Assembly (NCBI GenBank): GCA_900319465.1
Contig: ONOL01000007.1
Location: 1-64,000, forward strand
Origin: an uncultured Eubacteriales bacterium
GTDB taxonomy: Bacteria > Bacillota > Clostridia > Oscillospirales > Oscillospiraceae
Direction: 5' to 3'
Length of the DNA stretch: 64,000 nucleotides
Shown here one piece after another: positions 19,248 through 26,726 of the stretch. Positions within the stretch are counted from its first letter, which is position 1. The number at the start of each line of letters is the position of its first letter. The position numbers and the translations under genes were made by a program. A model generated the notes under the pieces. The model had not been told where the DNA came from, did no database searches, and was given only the letters and a program-made list of their open reading frames with translations.

Positions 19248-20786
19248 TTATCCGACCAGACGGAGCCAGAAGCCCTCCACGGGTTCGTAGGGGAGGACCA
19301 GATCGTTCATCCAGTCGTTGAGGCTGTTGCTGCGCATCTCGCTCTCGGCGAGGACGTTGCTGTACAGGTCGCCCTGCCCCACGTAGTACATCACGTGGTA
19401 GCCCGCGTAGCCGGAGCTCTCGCCGTAGACGATGCCGGTGTCGCCGCTCTGGTGCTCGTCAAAGCAGAAGGCGTCGAACTCGGGGACCATCTGGCCCTTG
19501 GCGATGTCCTCGTACAGCCCGCCGTTGGTGTTGGAGCCGGTATCCTCGGAGTACTGCCCGGCCAGCGCGGCGAAGCTGTCCTCGGTCTTCTCGCCGGCTT
19601 CCCACTCGGCGAGGATCTCCTCGGCGCGGGCCTTGGCGGCCGCCTTGGCCTCGTCGGTGTAGTTGCCGTCAGCGTCCTTCTCGGCCTTGATGAGGATGTG
19701 GCGGACGCTCACGGTGTTGTAGTGGTTGTCGTTGCGGGAGAGGAACACGACGACGGAGGTGCCGCTGCCGTCGGAGTCGGCGACGACGGTCACGTCGCCG
19801 GCCTCGCGCTCGCCCATGAGCCAGGCGCTGTAATCGGCGCTCAGGCTGCTGCCGGCGACGCGGGAGCGGCTGGTCGGCAGCGCGCCGGTCTGGGATTCCA
19901 CGGCGACCTGAAAGCGCTCGGTGATATCCTCGATATCGACGCCGTCCTGATAGGCCATGGAGATGGCGTCGGCGGTGGCCTTGGCCTCGATCAGCGCGGT
20001 CTCGGAGGCGCTCTCGGCGCCCTCTTCCACGGCGCCCTTCACGTCATAGACCAGGAAGTCGAAGTAGTCGTGGGAGCCGTTGTAGTCCTTGTAGTGCTGC
20101 TCGATCTCTTCCGGGGTGAAGGTGAAGCTGTCCTGCGCGTGCTGGTAGGCCTTGCTGGCCAGGGCGTTGTCGAGTGCGGCCTGCTTGACGATCTTGAGGT
20201 TGACGCCCTTGCCGTAGTTCATGGCGAGCAGGGCGCTGGCGTTGGCGTAGCCCTGCTGCTTGGCGTAGTCGTCCATGCCCTCGAAGCTGGCCTCGGCGGC
20301 GGTGATCTCCTCTTCGGTCAGGGAGATGCCGTTCTCGGCGGCGTAGTTTTTCAGCGCGGCGATCTGCGAGGCGTCATTCTTGGCGAGGTTCAGGAAGTAG
20401 TCTCGCCAGGTGCCGCCCTCTTCCAGCATGGAGCAGGCCTGGTCCTTCAGGCCGGTCACGCCGGCGCTCGTGTCAAGACCGAGCATGGAGGCGTAGCTGC
20501 CGTAGGAATTGACCAGATTGACGTACTCGTTGCCGAAGTAGTAGTTGACCTGGGCGGGGCTCAGCCTGGTGCCGCCGACGGTGAGGGCGGTCGTGCCGTG
20601 GTAGAGGATGCCCGTGTTGAGCAGAATGATGGCCGCGACCAGCACGACGACCAGGATGGTGCCGATGGTCCAGCGGCGCCTGCTCTGCGCCTGCTTCTTC
20701 GCCGCTTCCTGTGCGGCGAGCATTTTCTTGTCGGTGCCGGCCGCGCGGGCCAGCTGACGCTGCTTCTTATCGGTTGATGCGCTCAT
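19248..20786 (-). CDS. Membrane-anchored parvulin-type peptidyl-prolyl isomerase
   Basis: About 512 residues. The N-terminus is Lys/Arg-rich and cytoplasmic, followed by one membrane segment (WTIGTILVVVLVAAIILL, about residues 39-57). A large extracellular region carries SurA-like helices and, near residues 360-470, a parvulin (PPIC) domain: VSVRHILIKAEKD, FAALAGQYSEDTGSNTNGG and GYHVMYYV. It likely folds secreted proteins, as PrsA does, but is anchored by a helix, not a lipid. The ATG at 20786 is chosen because AAAAGGACG precedes it; an upstream in-frame ATG has no RBS. Confidence 0.88.
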   Translation of the reverse strand: MSASTDKKQRQLARAAGTDKKMLAAQEAAKKQAQSRRRWTIGTILVVVLVAAIILLNTGILYHGTTALTVGGTRLSPAQVNYYFGNEYVNLVNSYGSYASMLGLDTSAGVTGLKDQACSMLEEGGTWRDYFLNLAKNDASQIAALKNYAAENGISLTEEEITAAEASFEGMDDYAKQQGYANASALLAMNYGKGVNLKIVKQAALDNALASKAYQHAQDSFTFTPEEIEQHYKDYNGSHDYFDFLVYDVKGAVEEGAESASETALIEAKATADAISMAYQDGVDIEDITERFQVAVESQTGALPTSRSRVAGSSLSADYSAWLMGEREAGDVTVVADSDGSGTSVVVFLSRNDNHYNTVSVRHILIKAEKDADGNYTDEAKAAAKARAEEILAEWEAGEKTEDSFAALAGQYSEDTGSNTNGGLYEDIAKGQMVPEFDAFCFDEHQSGDTGIVYGESSGYAGYHVMYYVGQGDLYSNVLAESEMRSNSLNDWMNDLVLPYEPVEGFWLRLVG

Positions 20787-20830
20787 GATAAAATCGTCCT
20801 TTTTTCTGAGTGATTGCATAAAGCCCAAAC

Positions 20831-20859
20831 ATTATAACGCAAACAGATTTCTCTTGCAA
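20831..20859 (-). promoter_or_regulatory. Promoter of the parvulin gene
   Basis: On the minus strand: TTGCAA (20854-20859), 17-nt spacer, TATAAT (20831-20836), about 45 nt before the start. Confidence 0.75.
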
Positions 20860-20947
20860 GACATATTATAAAAAGAGGAGCATATAATTTTTGCATGCTG
20901 TTATCGCAGGGCGCCCGGCGCGCCGCTGCCCGGAAGGGGGGACAGGG

Positions 20948-21010
20948 ATGGAATATGACGTGGACGATCTGATTTTCGGGGAATTTGACCCCGGCCCCAG
21001 CGAGCGCTGA
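20948..21010 (+). CDS. Possible 20-residue small protein
   Basis: A 21-codon frame starts with ATG after the very strong site GGAAGGGGGGACAGGG. It encodes an acidic peptide beginning MEYDVDDLIFGEFD and ending PGPSER. A terminator starts right after its stop, so it has the layout of a complete tiny gene between the divergent parvulin promoter and prfB. It has no similarity I recognise. It could also be chance; only the RBS, start, stop and terminator arrangement supports it. Confidence 0.4.
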   Translation: MEYDVDDLIFGEFDPGPSER

Positions 21011-21045
21011 AAAAGCTTCTCCCCGGGACGGGGAGAAGCTTTTTT
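21011..21045. terminator. Bidirectional terminator next to prfB
   Basis: Stem AAAAGCTTCTCCCC/GGGGAGAAGCTTTT with a short loop and T-runs on both strands. It serves the small ORF rightward and prfB leftward. Confidence 0.85.
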
Positions 21046-21064
21046 GTGTTTCAGCCTGCGGGGC

Positions 21065-22171
21065 TCAGCTTGCGGCCTTCATCGACAGGAAGGCGTTGAT
21101 GAAGCCGTCCAGGTCGCCGTCCATGACGTTCTGGATGTTGCCGTTTTCGAATTCGGTGCGGTGGTCCTTGACGAGCTGATAGGGCATGAACACGTAGGAA
21201 CGGATCTGGCTGCCCCACTCGATCTTCATCTGTACGCCCTTGATGTCGCTGATCTTCTCCAGGTGCTCGCGCTCCTTGATCTCGGCGAGCCTCGCGCGCA
21301 GCATGTTCTTGCAGTTCTCCAGGTTCTGGAAGTGGCTGCGCTCGACCTGGGAGGAGACCACGATGCCCGTGGGCTTGTGGATGAGACGGACGGCGGAGGA
21401 GGTCTTGTTGACCTTCTGGCCGCCGGCGCCGGAGGAGCGGTAGACCTGCATCTCGATGTCGTCGTCCTTCAGCTCGATCTCGCTGTTGTCGGTGATCTCG
21501 GGCATGACCTCCACTGCGGCGAAGGAGGTGTGCCGCCGTCCGGCCGCGTCGAAGGGGGAGACGCGCACGAGGCGGTGGATGCCGTGCTCGCTCTTTAAGA
21601 AGCCGTAGGCGTTGTCGCCCTCGATCATGATGGTGGCGGACTTGAGCCCGGCCTCGTCGCCGTCCAGATAGTCCATGACCTTCACCTTGTAGCCGTGGCG
21701 CTCGGCCCACATGTTATACATGCGGTAGAGCATGGAGGCCCAGTCCTGCGCCTCGGTGCCGCCGGCGCCGGCGTGGAAGGTCAGGATGGCGTTGTTCGCG
21801 TCGTACTCGCCGGTCAGGAGCGTGGAGAGGCGGGTGGACTCGACGTTCTCGGAGAAGCGCTCGAACTCTGATTTGAGCTCGGAGAGCATCGAGTCGTCGT
21901 TCTCCTCGATGGCCATCTCGCACATGACGGACATATCGTCCCACGCGGCGCAGAGCTTTTCGTAGTTCTCCACCTTGCCCTTCAGGAGCTTGAGGCGCTT
22001 CTGCACCTTCTGGGAGTTTTCCACGTCGTTCCAGAAGCCCTCGCGCTCGCTGGCGGCCTCCAGCTCCTCGATCTCCTTCCTGGCCGCGTCCAGCTTCAGC
22101 GCGCCCTCCAGCAGCTCCAGCGCGGGGCGGGCGGCGTTGAGCTTTGCCTTGTATTCTTCAAATTCCAGCAT
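21065..22171 (-). CDS. prfB: Peptide chain release factor 2
   Basis: RF2 ends translation at UGA and UAA codons. At 368 residues it is normal length. The tripeptide SPF (RVSPFDAAGRRHTSF) gives UGA recognition, and SSGAGGQKVNKTSSAVR holds the GGQ that enters the peptidyl-transferase centre. The N-terminal helical domain starts MLEFEEYKAKL. The start at 22171 follows GAAAGGT; the frame upstream is open but has no RBS. The in-frame UGA and CUU shift site that most bacterial prfB genes have near codon 25 is absent: the region reads LEGALKLDAARKE without interruption. Confidence 0.95.
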   Translation of the reverse strand: MLEFEEYKAKLNAARPALELLEGALKLDAARKEIEELEAASEREGFWNDVENSQKVQKRLKLLKGKVENYEKLCAAWDDMSVMCEMAIEENDDSMLSELKSEFERFSENVESTRLSTLLTGEYDANNAILTFHAGAGGTEAQDWASMLYRMYNMWAERHGYKVKVMDYLDGDEAGLKSATIMIEGDNAYGFLKSEHGIHRLVRVSPFDAAGRRHTSFAAVEVMPEITDNSEIELKDDDIEMQVYRSSGAGGQKVNKTSSAVRLIHKPTGIVVSSQVERSHFQNLENCKNMLRARLAEIKEREHLEKISDIKGVQMKIEWGSQIRSYVFMPYQLVKDHRTEFENGNIQNVMDGDLDGFINAFLSMKAAS

Positions 22172-22213
22172 ATAAACAGTACCTTTCCATAGTGTGCGGG
22201 AGAGGAAGGCCCC

Positions 22214-22235
22214 TCTGACGGCCGGGCGGCCGTCA
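22214..22235 (-). promoter_or_regulatory. Hairpin in the prfB leader
   Basis: Perfect 9-bp stem CTGACGGCC/GGCCGTCAG with loop GGGC, in the untranslated leader between the prfB promoter and start codon. It has no T-run, so it is not a simple terminator. A regulatory role is speculative. Confidence 0.35.
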
Positions 22236-22271
22236 GCTCCCGGATGGGGGGCGAATCGTCGTATCTTTGAT

Positions 22272-22300
22272 ATTATATACAAAATTGCAGGAAATGTAAA
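22272..22300 (-). promoter_or_regulatory. Promoter of prfB
   Basis: On the minus strand: TTTACA (22295-22300), 17-nt spacer, TATAAT (22272-22277), leaving a leader of about 95 nt. Confidence 0.65.
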
Positions 22301-22428
22301 TCCGTTTTTTCTCATGATTTCAGCGTTTTATCTGCTAAACTTCCTCTTCCCAATGGCTGAAAATTATGCTATATTGTATAGTTGAAAAAGGACGTCATCC
22401 AATGATGGCTTTACGGAGGAAAAAGAGA

Positions 22429-23394
22429 ATGATTGCACACGGCAAGGAAATCAAGGTCTTCAGCGGCAATTCCAATCCTGAACTGGCCAGAAATATCTGC
22501 TCGGAGCTGTACATGTCGCTCGGCAATGCGAGCGTCGCCGCCTTCGCCGACGGCGAGTGCTCCATCTCCGTTTACGAACCCGTCCGCGGCAAGGACGTGT
22601 TTATCGTTCAGTCTACCTGCAAGCCCGTCAACGACAGCCTGATGGAGCTTCTGATCATGTGCGACGCGATGCGCCGTGCTTCCGCCGGCCGCATCACCGC
22701 CGTCATCCCCTACTTCGGCTACGCCAGACAGGACCGCAAGGCCAAGAGCCGCGATCCCATTTCCGCCAAGCTGGTGGCCAACCTCATCACCGCCGCCGGC
22801 GCCGACCGCGTGCTGACCATGGACCTTCACGCGGCGCAGATCCAGGGCTTTTTTGACATCCCCGTGGACAACCTCATGGGCGGCAACCTCTTCGTCAAGC
22901 ACTATGTCCGCCGCTTCGGCAAGGGCAACGAGGACGTGATGGTCGTCTCCCCCGATGTGGGCAGCACTGCCCGCGCCCGCAACTTCTCCATGAAGCTCGG
23001 CCTCAACATGGCCATCGTGGACAAGCGCCGTGAGCGCGCCAACCAGTCCGAGGTCATGAACATCATCGGCAACGTCGAGGGCAAGACCTGCATCCTGCTC
23101 GACGACATCGTGGATACTGCCGGCTCCCTCTGCGGCGCGGCCAAGGCCATCAAGGAGATCGGCGGCGCGAAGGAGGTCTTCGCCTGCGCGACCCACGGCG
23201 TGCTCTCCGGCCCCGCCATCGAGCGCATCAACGACTCCTGCATCAACGAGCTGCTGCTGCTCGACACCATCCCCTATCCCTCGGACAAGCCCGCCTGCGA
23301 CAAGATTCAGTACCTCTCCACCGCCTCCGTCTTTGCCGAGGCGATCCGGAGGATCTACGAGGAAGTCTCCATCGCGAACATGTTTGAAAACTAA
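22429..23394 (+). CDS. prs: Ribose-phosphate pyrophosphokinase
   Basis: Makes PRPP from ribose 5-phosphate and ATP for nucleotide, His and Trp synthesis. At 321 residues it is normal length. The start MIAHGKEIKVFSGNSNPELA follows GGAGG by 9 nt. Signatures are YFGYARQDRKAKSRDPISAK (flexible ATP loop), VLTMDLHAAQIQGFFD (metal/ATP site), VVSPDVGSTARARNF and the PRPP-binding CILLDDIVDTAGS. It is divergent from prfB, and pth follows after a repeat element. Confidence 0.96.
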   Translation: MIAHGKEIKVFSGNSNPELARNICSELYMSLGNASVAAFADGECSISVYEPVRGKDVFIVQSTCKPVNDSLMELLIMCDAMRRASAGRITAVIPYFGYARQDRKAKSRDPISAKLVANLITAAGADRVLTMDLHAAQIQGFFDIPVDNLMGGNLFVKHYVRRFGKGNEDVMVVSPDVGSTARARNFSMKLGLNMAIVDKRRERANQSEVMNIIGNVEGKTCILLDDIVDTAGSLCGAAKAIKEIGGAKEVFACATHGVLSGPAIERINDSCINELLLLDTIPYPSDKPACDKIQYLSTASVFAEAIRRIYEEVSIANMFEN

Positions 23395-23397
23395 GAG

Positions 23398-23563
23398 GGC
23401 TGCCTCCCTTGCACAAGGGGAGGCAGCCGGGCAAAGCGAGGCCGGAGGGCCTGCGCAGCGGCTTGCGGCCCCCCGAAAGCAGCGCGGAAGCGTTTACCCA
23501 ACCCCTCAGTCACGGCGCCTGCGTGAGACGCGCCGCGACAGGCACCCCCTTCCCAGGGGAGCC
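23398..23563. repeat. MITE-like palindromic repeat between prs and pth
   Basis: The spacer is bounded by hairpins with similar ends: GGCTGCCTCCCTT/AAGGGGAGGCAGCC (23398-23428) and GGCACCCCCTT/AGGGGAGCC (23541-23563). The inside contains ACCCCTCAGTCACGGCG. This layout recalls short dispersed non-coding repeats of gut Clostridia. Its right end abuts the pth ribosome site. Only one copy is in this window, so its mobile nature is inferred. Confidence 0.5.
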
Positions 23564-23578
23564 AAAAAGGAAGTACGT

Positions 23579-24169
23579 ATGTTATTTTCATCCAACTCCG
23601 GCGGCGTTGCGTGGCTGGCCGTCTTTCTCGGCAACCCCGGGCCGCGCTATGCCTTCACGCGGCACAACGCGGGCTTCATGGCGGCGGACGCCATGGCAAA
23701 GGCGAAGGGCGCCGACATCAACCGGGCCCGCTTCCGCGCGCTGACCGCCACGGTGGACGTCGGCGGCGAAAAGGTCATGCTCATGAAGCCGCAGACCTAT
23801 ATGAACCTCTCCGGCGAGGCGGTGAGCCAGGCCGCGCGGTTTTACAAGCTCGATCCCTCGCACGTGATCGTCGTCTCGGACGAGGTCTCGCTCCCGATCG
23901 GGAAGCTCCGCGTGCGCGCGAAGGGCTCCGCCGGGGGGCATAACGGCCTGAAGAGCGTTATCACCTGCCTTGGGACCGATCAGTTCCCCCGCATCCGCAT
24001 CGGCGTGGGCGCGCCGCCCCACCCGGACTACGACATGGCGGACTGGGTGCTCTCCTCCTTCAAAAACCAGGACGCGGAGGAGATGGCGAAGGCCGCCGAG
24101 CGCGCGGCCGCGGCCGTGGAGTGCTACATCCGCAGCGGCCCGGAGCGCACCATGAACCTGTTCAACTGA
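23579..24169 (+). CDS. pth: Peptidyl-tRNA hydrolase
   Basis: Releases tRNA from dropped-off peptidyl-tRNA. The protein has 196 residues. LGNPGPRYAFTRHNAGF holds the catalytic His; MLMKPQTYMNLSGEAV, HVIVVSDEVSLPIGKLRVR (the conserved Asp, here D-E-V) and GSAGGHNGLKSV (substrate Asn) follow in family order. The N-terminus has a few extra residues (MLFSSNSGGVAW) before the usual strand. RBS AAAAAGGAAG. The neighbour prs upstream is a common Gram-positive association. Confidence 0.95.
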   Translation: MLFSSNSGGVAWLAVFLGNPGPRYAFTRHNAGFMAADAMAKAKGADINRARFRALTATVDVGGEKVMLMKPQTYMNLSGEAVSQAARFYKLDPSHVIVVSDEVSLPIGKLRVRAKGSAGGHNGLKSVITCLGTDQFPRIRIGVGAPPHPDYDMADWVLSSFKNQDAEEMAKAAERAAAAVECYIRSGPERTMNLFN

Positions 24170-24273
24170 CGGGCGGGGAAGTTCCCGCATCCTCTGCGTG
24201 TTTGATCCTTGTAAGTCAACTTGCGAATATCGCAATCGGCTAATAGAGAAAATATCAACAAAGGAGGCTGCTT

Positions 24274-25467
24274 ATGAAGAAAAGCTGCATCGCGATGCTC
24301 CTGGCCGGCGGTCAGGGCTCCCGCCTCTATGCGCTGACCCAGAGCGTCGCAAAACCCAGCGTTCCCTTCGGCGGTAAGTACCGCATCATCGACTTCCCCC
24401 TGTCCAACTGCGCCAACTCCGGCATCGACACCGTCGGCGTTCTGACCCAGTACAAGCCCCTCCAGCTCAACAGCTACATCGGCATCGGCCAGTCCTGGGA
24501 TCTGGACGTTTCCGACGGCGGCGTTTACATCCTGCCCCCCTATCTCGGCGCGGGCGAGAAGGGCTCCTGGTTCACCGGCACGGCCAACGCCATCTACCAG
24601 AATCTTGCCTTCATCGAGAACTACGACCCCGAAACGGTGCTGATCCTCTCCGGCGACCATATCTACAAGATGGACTACGCCGACATGCTGCGCGAGCACA
24701 AGGAGAAGGGCGCGGCCCTGACCATCGCCGTGCAGGAGGTCACCATGGAAGAGGCCACCCGTATGGGCATCCTCAACCCCGGCGCCGACGGCTACGTCGA
24801 GCAGTTCGAGGAAAAGCCCAAGCACCCGAAATCCAATCTCGCCTCCATGGGCATCTATATCTTCGACTGGAAGAAGCTGCGGGATTACCTGATCGCCGAT
24901 GAGAACGACCCCAACTCCTCCAAGGACTTCGGCAAGAACATCATCCCCAGCATGCTCGCCGCGGGCGAAAAGATCTGGCCCTACCGCTTCAGCGGCTACT
25001 GGCGCGACGTCGGCACCATCACCTCCCTGTGGGACGCGAACATGGACCTTCTGTCCAACGCCGACATCAACCTCTATGACGACGCCTGGCCCATCGCCTC
25101 GCGCAGCCCGGTCTGCCCGCCCCACTACGTGGGCGAGAGCGCGAAGGTCGTGCACTCCATCGTCACCGAGGGCTGCGAGATCGACGGCTATGTGGACAAT
25201 TCCGTCCTGTCCCCCAACGTGGTCGTGGCCGAGGGCGCCGAGGTCGCCTTCAGCGTGCTGATGCCCGGCGCCGTCGTGGAGAAGGGCGCCGTCGTGAAGT
25301 ACGCCATCGTGGGCGAGAACACCGTGGTGGAGGCCGGCGCCAGGGTCGGCACCGATCCGGACGGCTCCGAGAACTGGGCTGTCGCCACCTGCGGGCCCAA
25401 TATCCGCATCCGCAAGAACGCCACGGTGCCCGCCGGGGCCATGATCTATACCGGAGAGGAGGTCTGA
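24274..25467 (+). CDS. glgC: Glucose-1-phosphate adenylyltransferase, catalytic subunit
   Basis: Makes ADP-glucose for glycogen synthesis. It has 397 residues. The nucleotidyl-transferase domain has [14 protein letters not shown] with the key Arg, [29 protein letters not shown] and the substrate loop [21 protein letters not shown] left-handed beta-helix follows from about 290. RBS AAGGAGG. It is first of the block glgC-glgD-glgP, 3 bp before glgD. Confidence 0.96.
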   Translation: MKKSCIAMLLAGGQGSRLYALTQSVAKPSVPFGGKYRIIDFPLSNCANSGIDTVGVLTQYKPLQLNSYIGIGQSWDLDVSDGGVYILPPYLGAGEKGSWFTGTANAIYQNLAFIENYDPETVLILSGDHIYKMDYADMLREHKEKGAALTIAVQEVTMEEATRMGILNPGADGYVEQFEEKPKHPKSNLASMGIYIFDWKKLRDYLIADENDPNSSKDFGKNIIPSMLAAGEKIWPYRFSGYWRDVGTITSLWDANMDLLSNADINLYDDAWPIASRSPVCPPHYVGESAKVVHSIVTEGCEIDGYVDNSVLSPNVVVAEGAEVAFSVLMPGAVVEKGAVVKYAIVGENTVVEAGARVGTDPDGSENWAVATCGPNIRIRKNATVPAGAMIYTGEEV

Positions 25468-25470
25468 GCC

Positions 25471-26586
25471 ATGAGAAATTACCACGGTATCATCTTCGCT
25501 TACCAGACCACGCCCGAGCTGCGCGAGCTTGTCAGCGCCCGCAGCGGCGCGTCGCTGCCCTTCTGCGGCAGATACCGCCTGATCGACTTCCCCCTGTCCT
25601 CCCTGCGCAACGCCGGCATCCTTGACTGCGGCGTCATCATGCAGCGCAACTACCAGTCCCTGCTCGACCATCTGAGCAGCGGCAAAGCCTGGGACATGAG
25701 CCGCGCCGGCGACGGCGGCCTGCGCATGCTGCCGCCCTTCGGCCTGCCCGAGTACCACACCGGCAACTACGTCGGCACCATCGAAGCCCTGAACGCCGTC
25801 TCCACCTATATCCGCGACATTTCGCAGAAGCACGTCGTGCTGATGTTCGGCAGCATGGTCGCGAACATCGACCTCGACGCCGCGATCCGCAAGCATGAGG
25901 CCGGCGACGCCGACATCACCGCCATCTGCGGCACGGAGACCCCGATGGGCCAGCACCACCGCTTCGTCGTCGGACCCGACGGCTACGTCCGCCGCATCGA
26001 CCTCTACCGCCGCAACGACGGCGAGGGCCTGCCCGGCCTCGAGGCTTTCATCATCCACAAGGACACCCTGCTCCAGCTGATGGACCGCTGCTCGGCCATG
26101 AACCTGTACGCCTTCCATAAGGACGCGCTGAACCTCTTCCTCTCCGCCGGCGGCAAGATGGACGTCTACGTCCACCACGGCTACGCCAACGCCATCCGCA
26201 CGGTGGAGGAGTTCTACCGCGCCAACAAGGATATGCTCGACCCGGCGCTGCGCCGCCAGGTCTTCCCGGTCGAGCGCCCCGTGCGCACCAAGATCCACGA
26301 GTACGTCAGCACCTATTACAGTGAGGGCGCCGTCGCCCGCAACTGCCTGATCGCGGACAACTGCCGCATCGAGGGCGAGCTGGAGGACTGCATCGTCTTC
26401 TCCGGCGCGCGCATCGCCAAGGGCGCCAAGCTCAAGGGCTGCATCGTCATGCGCGGCTGCATCGCGGGCGAGAACAGCCAGCTGAGCTACGTGATCGCCG
26501 ATAAGGACACCGCTTTCTCCGCGGGCACGGTCCTTGCCGGCAACGAAAAGCTGCCGCTGGTGGTCCCCAAAGGCACCAAGATCTGA
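25471..26586 (+). CDS. glgD: GlgD, glucose-1-phosphate adenylyltransferase-like regulatory subunit
   Basis: A 371-residue paralogue of GlgC that in Firmicutes forms a mixed enzyme with it and tunes activity. The N-terminal glycine-rich loop and catalytic Arg are lost (YHGIIFAYQTTPELRELV replaces the GlgC loop), as is usual for GlgD. SLPFCGRYRLIDFPLSS and the C-terminal beta-helix (CIVFSGARIAKGAKLKGC) remain. Its start lies 3 bp after glgC, so they share a transcript. Confidence 0.95.
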   Translation: MRNYHGIIFAYQTTPELRELVSARSGASLPFCGRYRLIDFPLSSLRNAGILDCGVIMQRNYQSLLDHLSSGKAWDMSRAGDGGLRMLPPFGLPEYHTGNYVGTIEALNAVSTYIRDISQKHVVLMFGSMVANIDLDAAIRKHEAGDADITAICGTETPMGQHHRFVVGPDGYVRRIDLYRRNDGEGLPGLEAFIIHKDTLLQLMDRCSAMNLYAFHKDALNLFLSAGGKMDVYVHHGYANAIRTVEEFYRANKDMLDPALRRQVFPVERPVRTKIHEYVSTYYSEGAVARNCLIADNCRIEGELEDCIVFSGARIAKGAKLKGCIVMRGCIAGENSQLSYVIADKDTAFSAGTVLAGNEKLPLVVPKGTKI

Positions 26587-26607
26587 CCGTTTCCGGTCCC
26601 CCCCTGC

Positions 26608-26677
26608 ACGCCCGAACGGGCGTGTAGGGGCGGCTGTCAGCCGCCCGCCCGGGCAGACGGCTGACAGCCGCCCCTAC
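26608..26677. repeat. Palindromic intergenic repeat between glgD and glgP
   Basis: Two hairpins lie side by side: ACGCCC/GGGCGT (26608-26623) and the 20-bp perfect inverted repeat beginning GTAGGGGCGGCTGTCAGCCG (26624-26643) with its complement at 26658-26677. There is no T-run. It resembles dispersed GTAGGGGCGGC repeats of gut Clostridia and could stabilise or attenuate the transcript before glgP. Confidence 0.55.
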
Positions 26678-26726
26678 GGCGCTTCCCAAGCGTTACATAC
26701 TCATACTTTTGGAGGTATTTTCCCAT

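Noticed and set aside
20883..20888. Rightward TATAAT as promoter of the 20-residue ORF
   Set aside because: No acceptable -35 hexamer lies 16-18 nt upstream, so I do not call it a promoter.
22300..22428. Alternative upstream starts for prs and a riboswitch in its leader
   Set aside because: GGAGG sits 9 nt before ATG 22429, where PRPP synthetases begin. The leader shows no conserved riboswitch folds I recognise.
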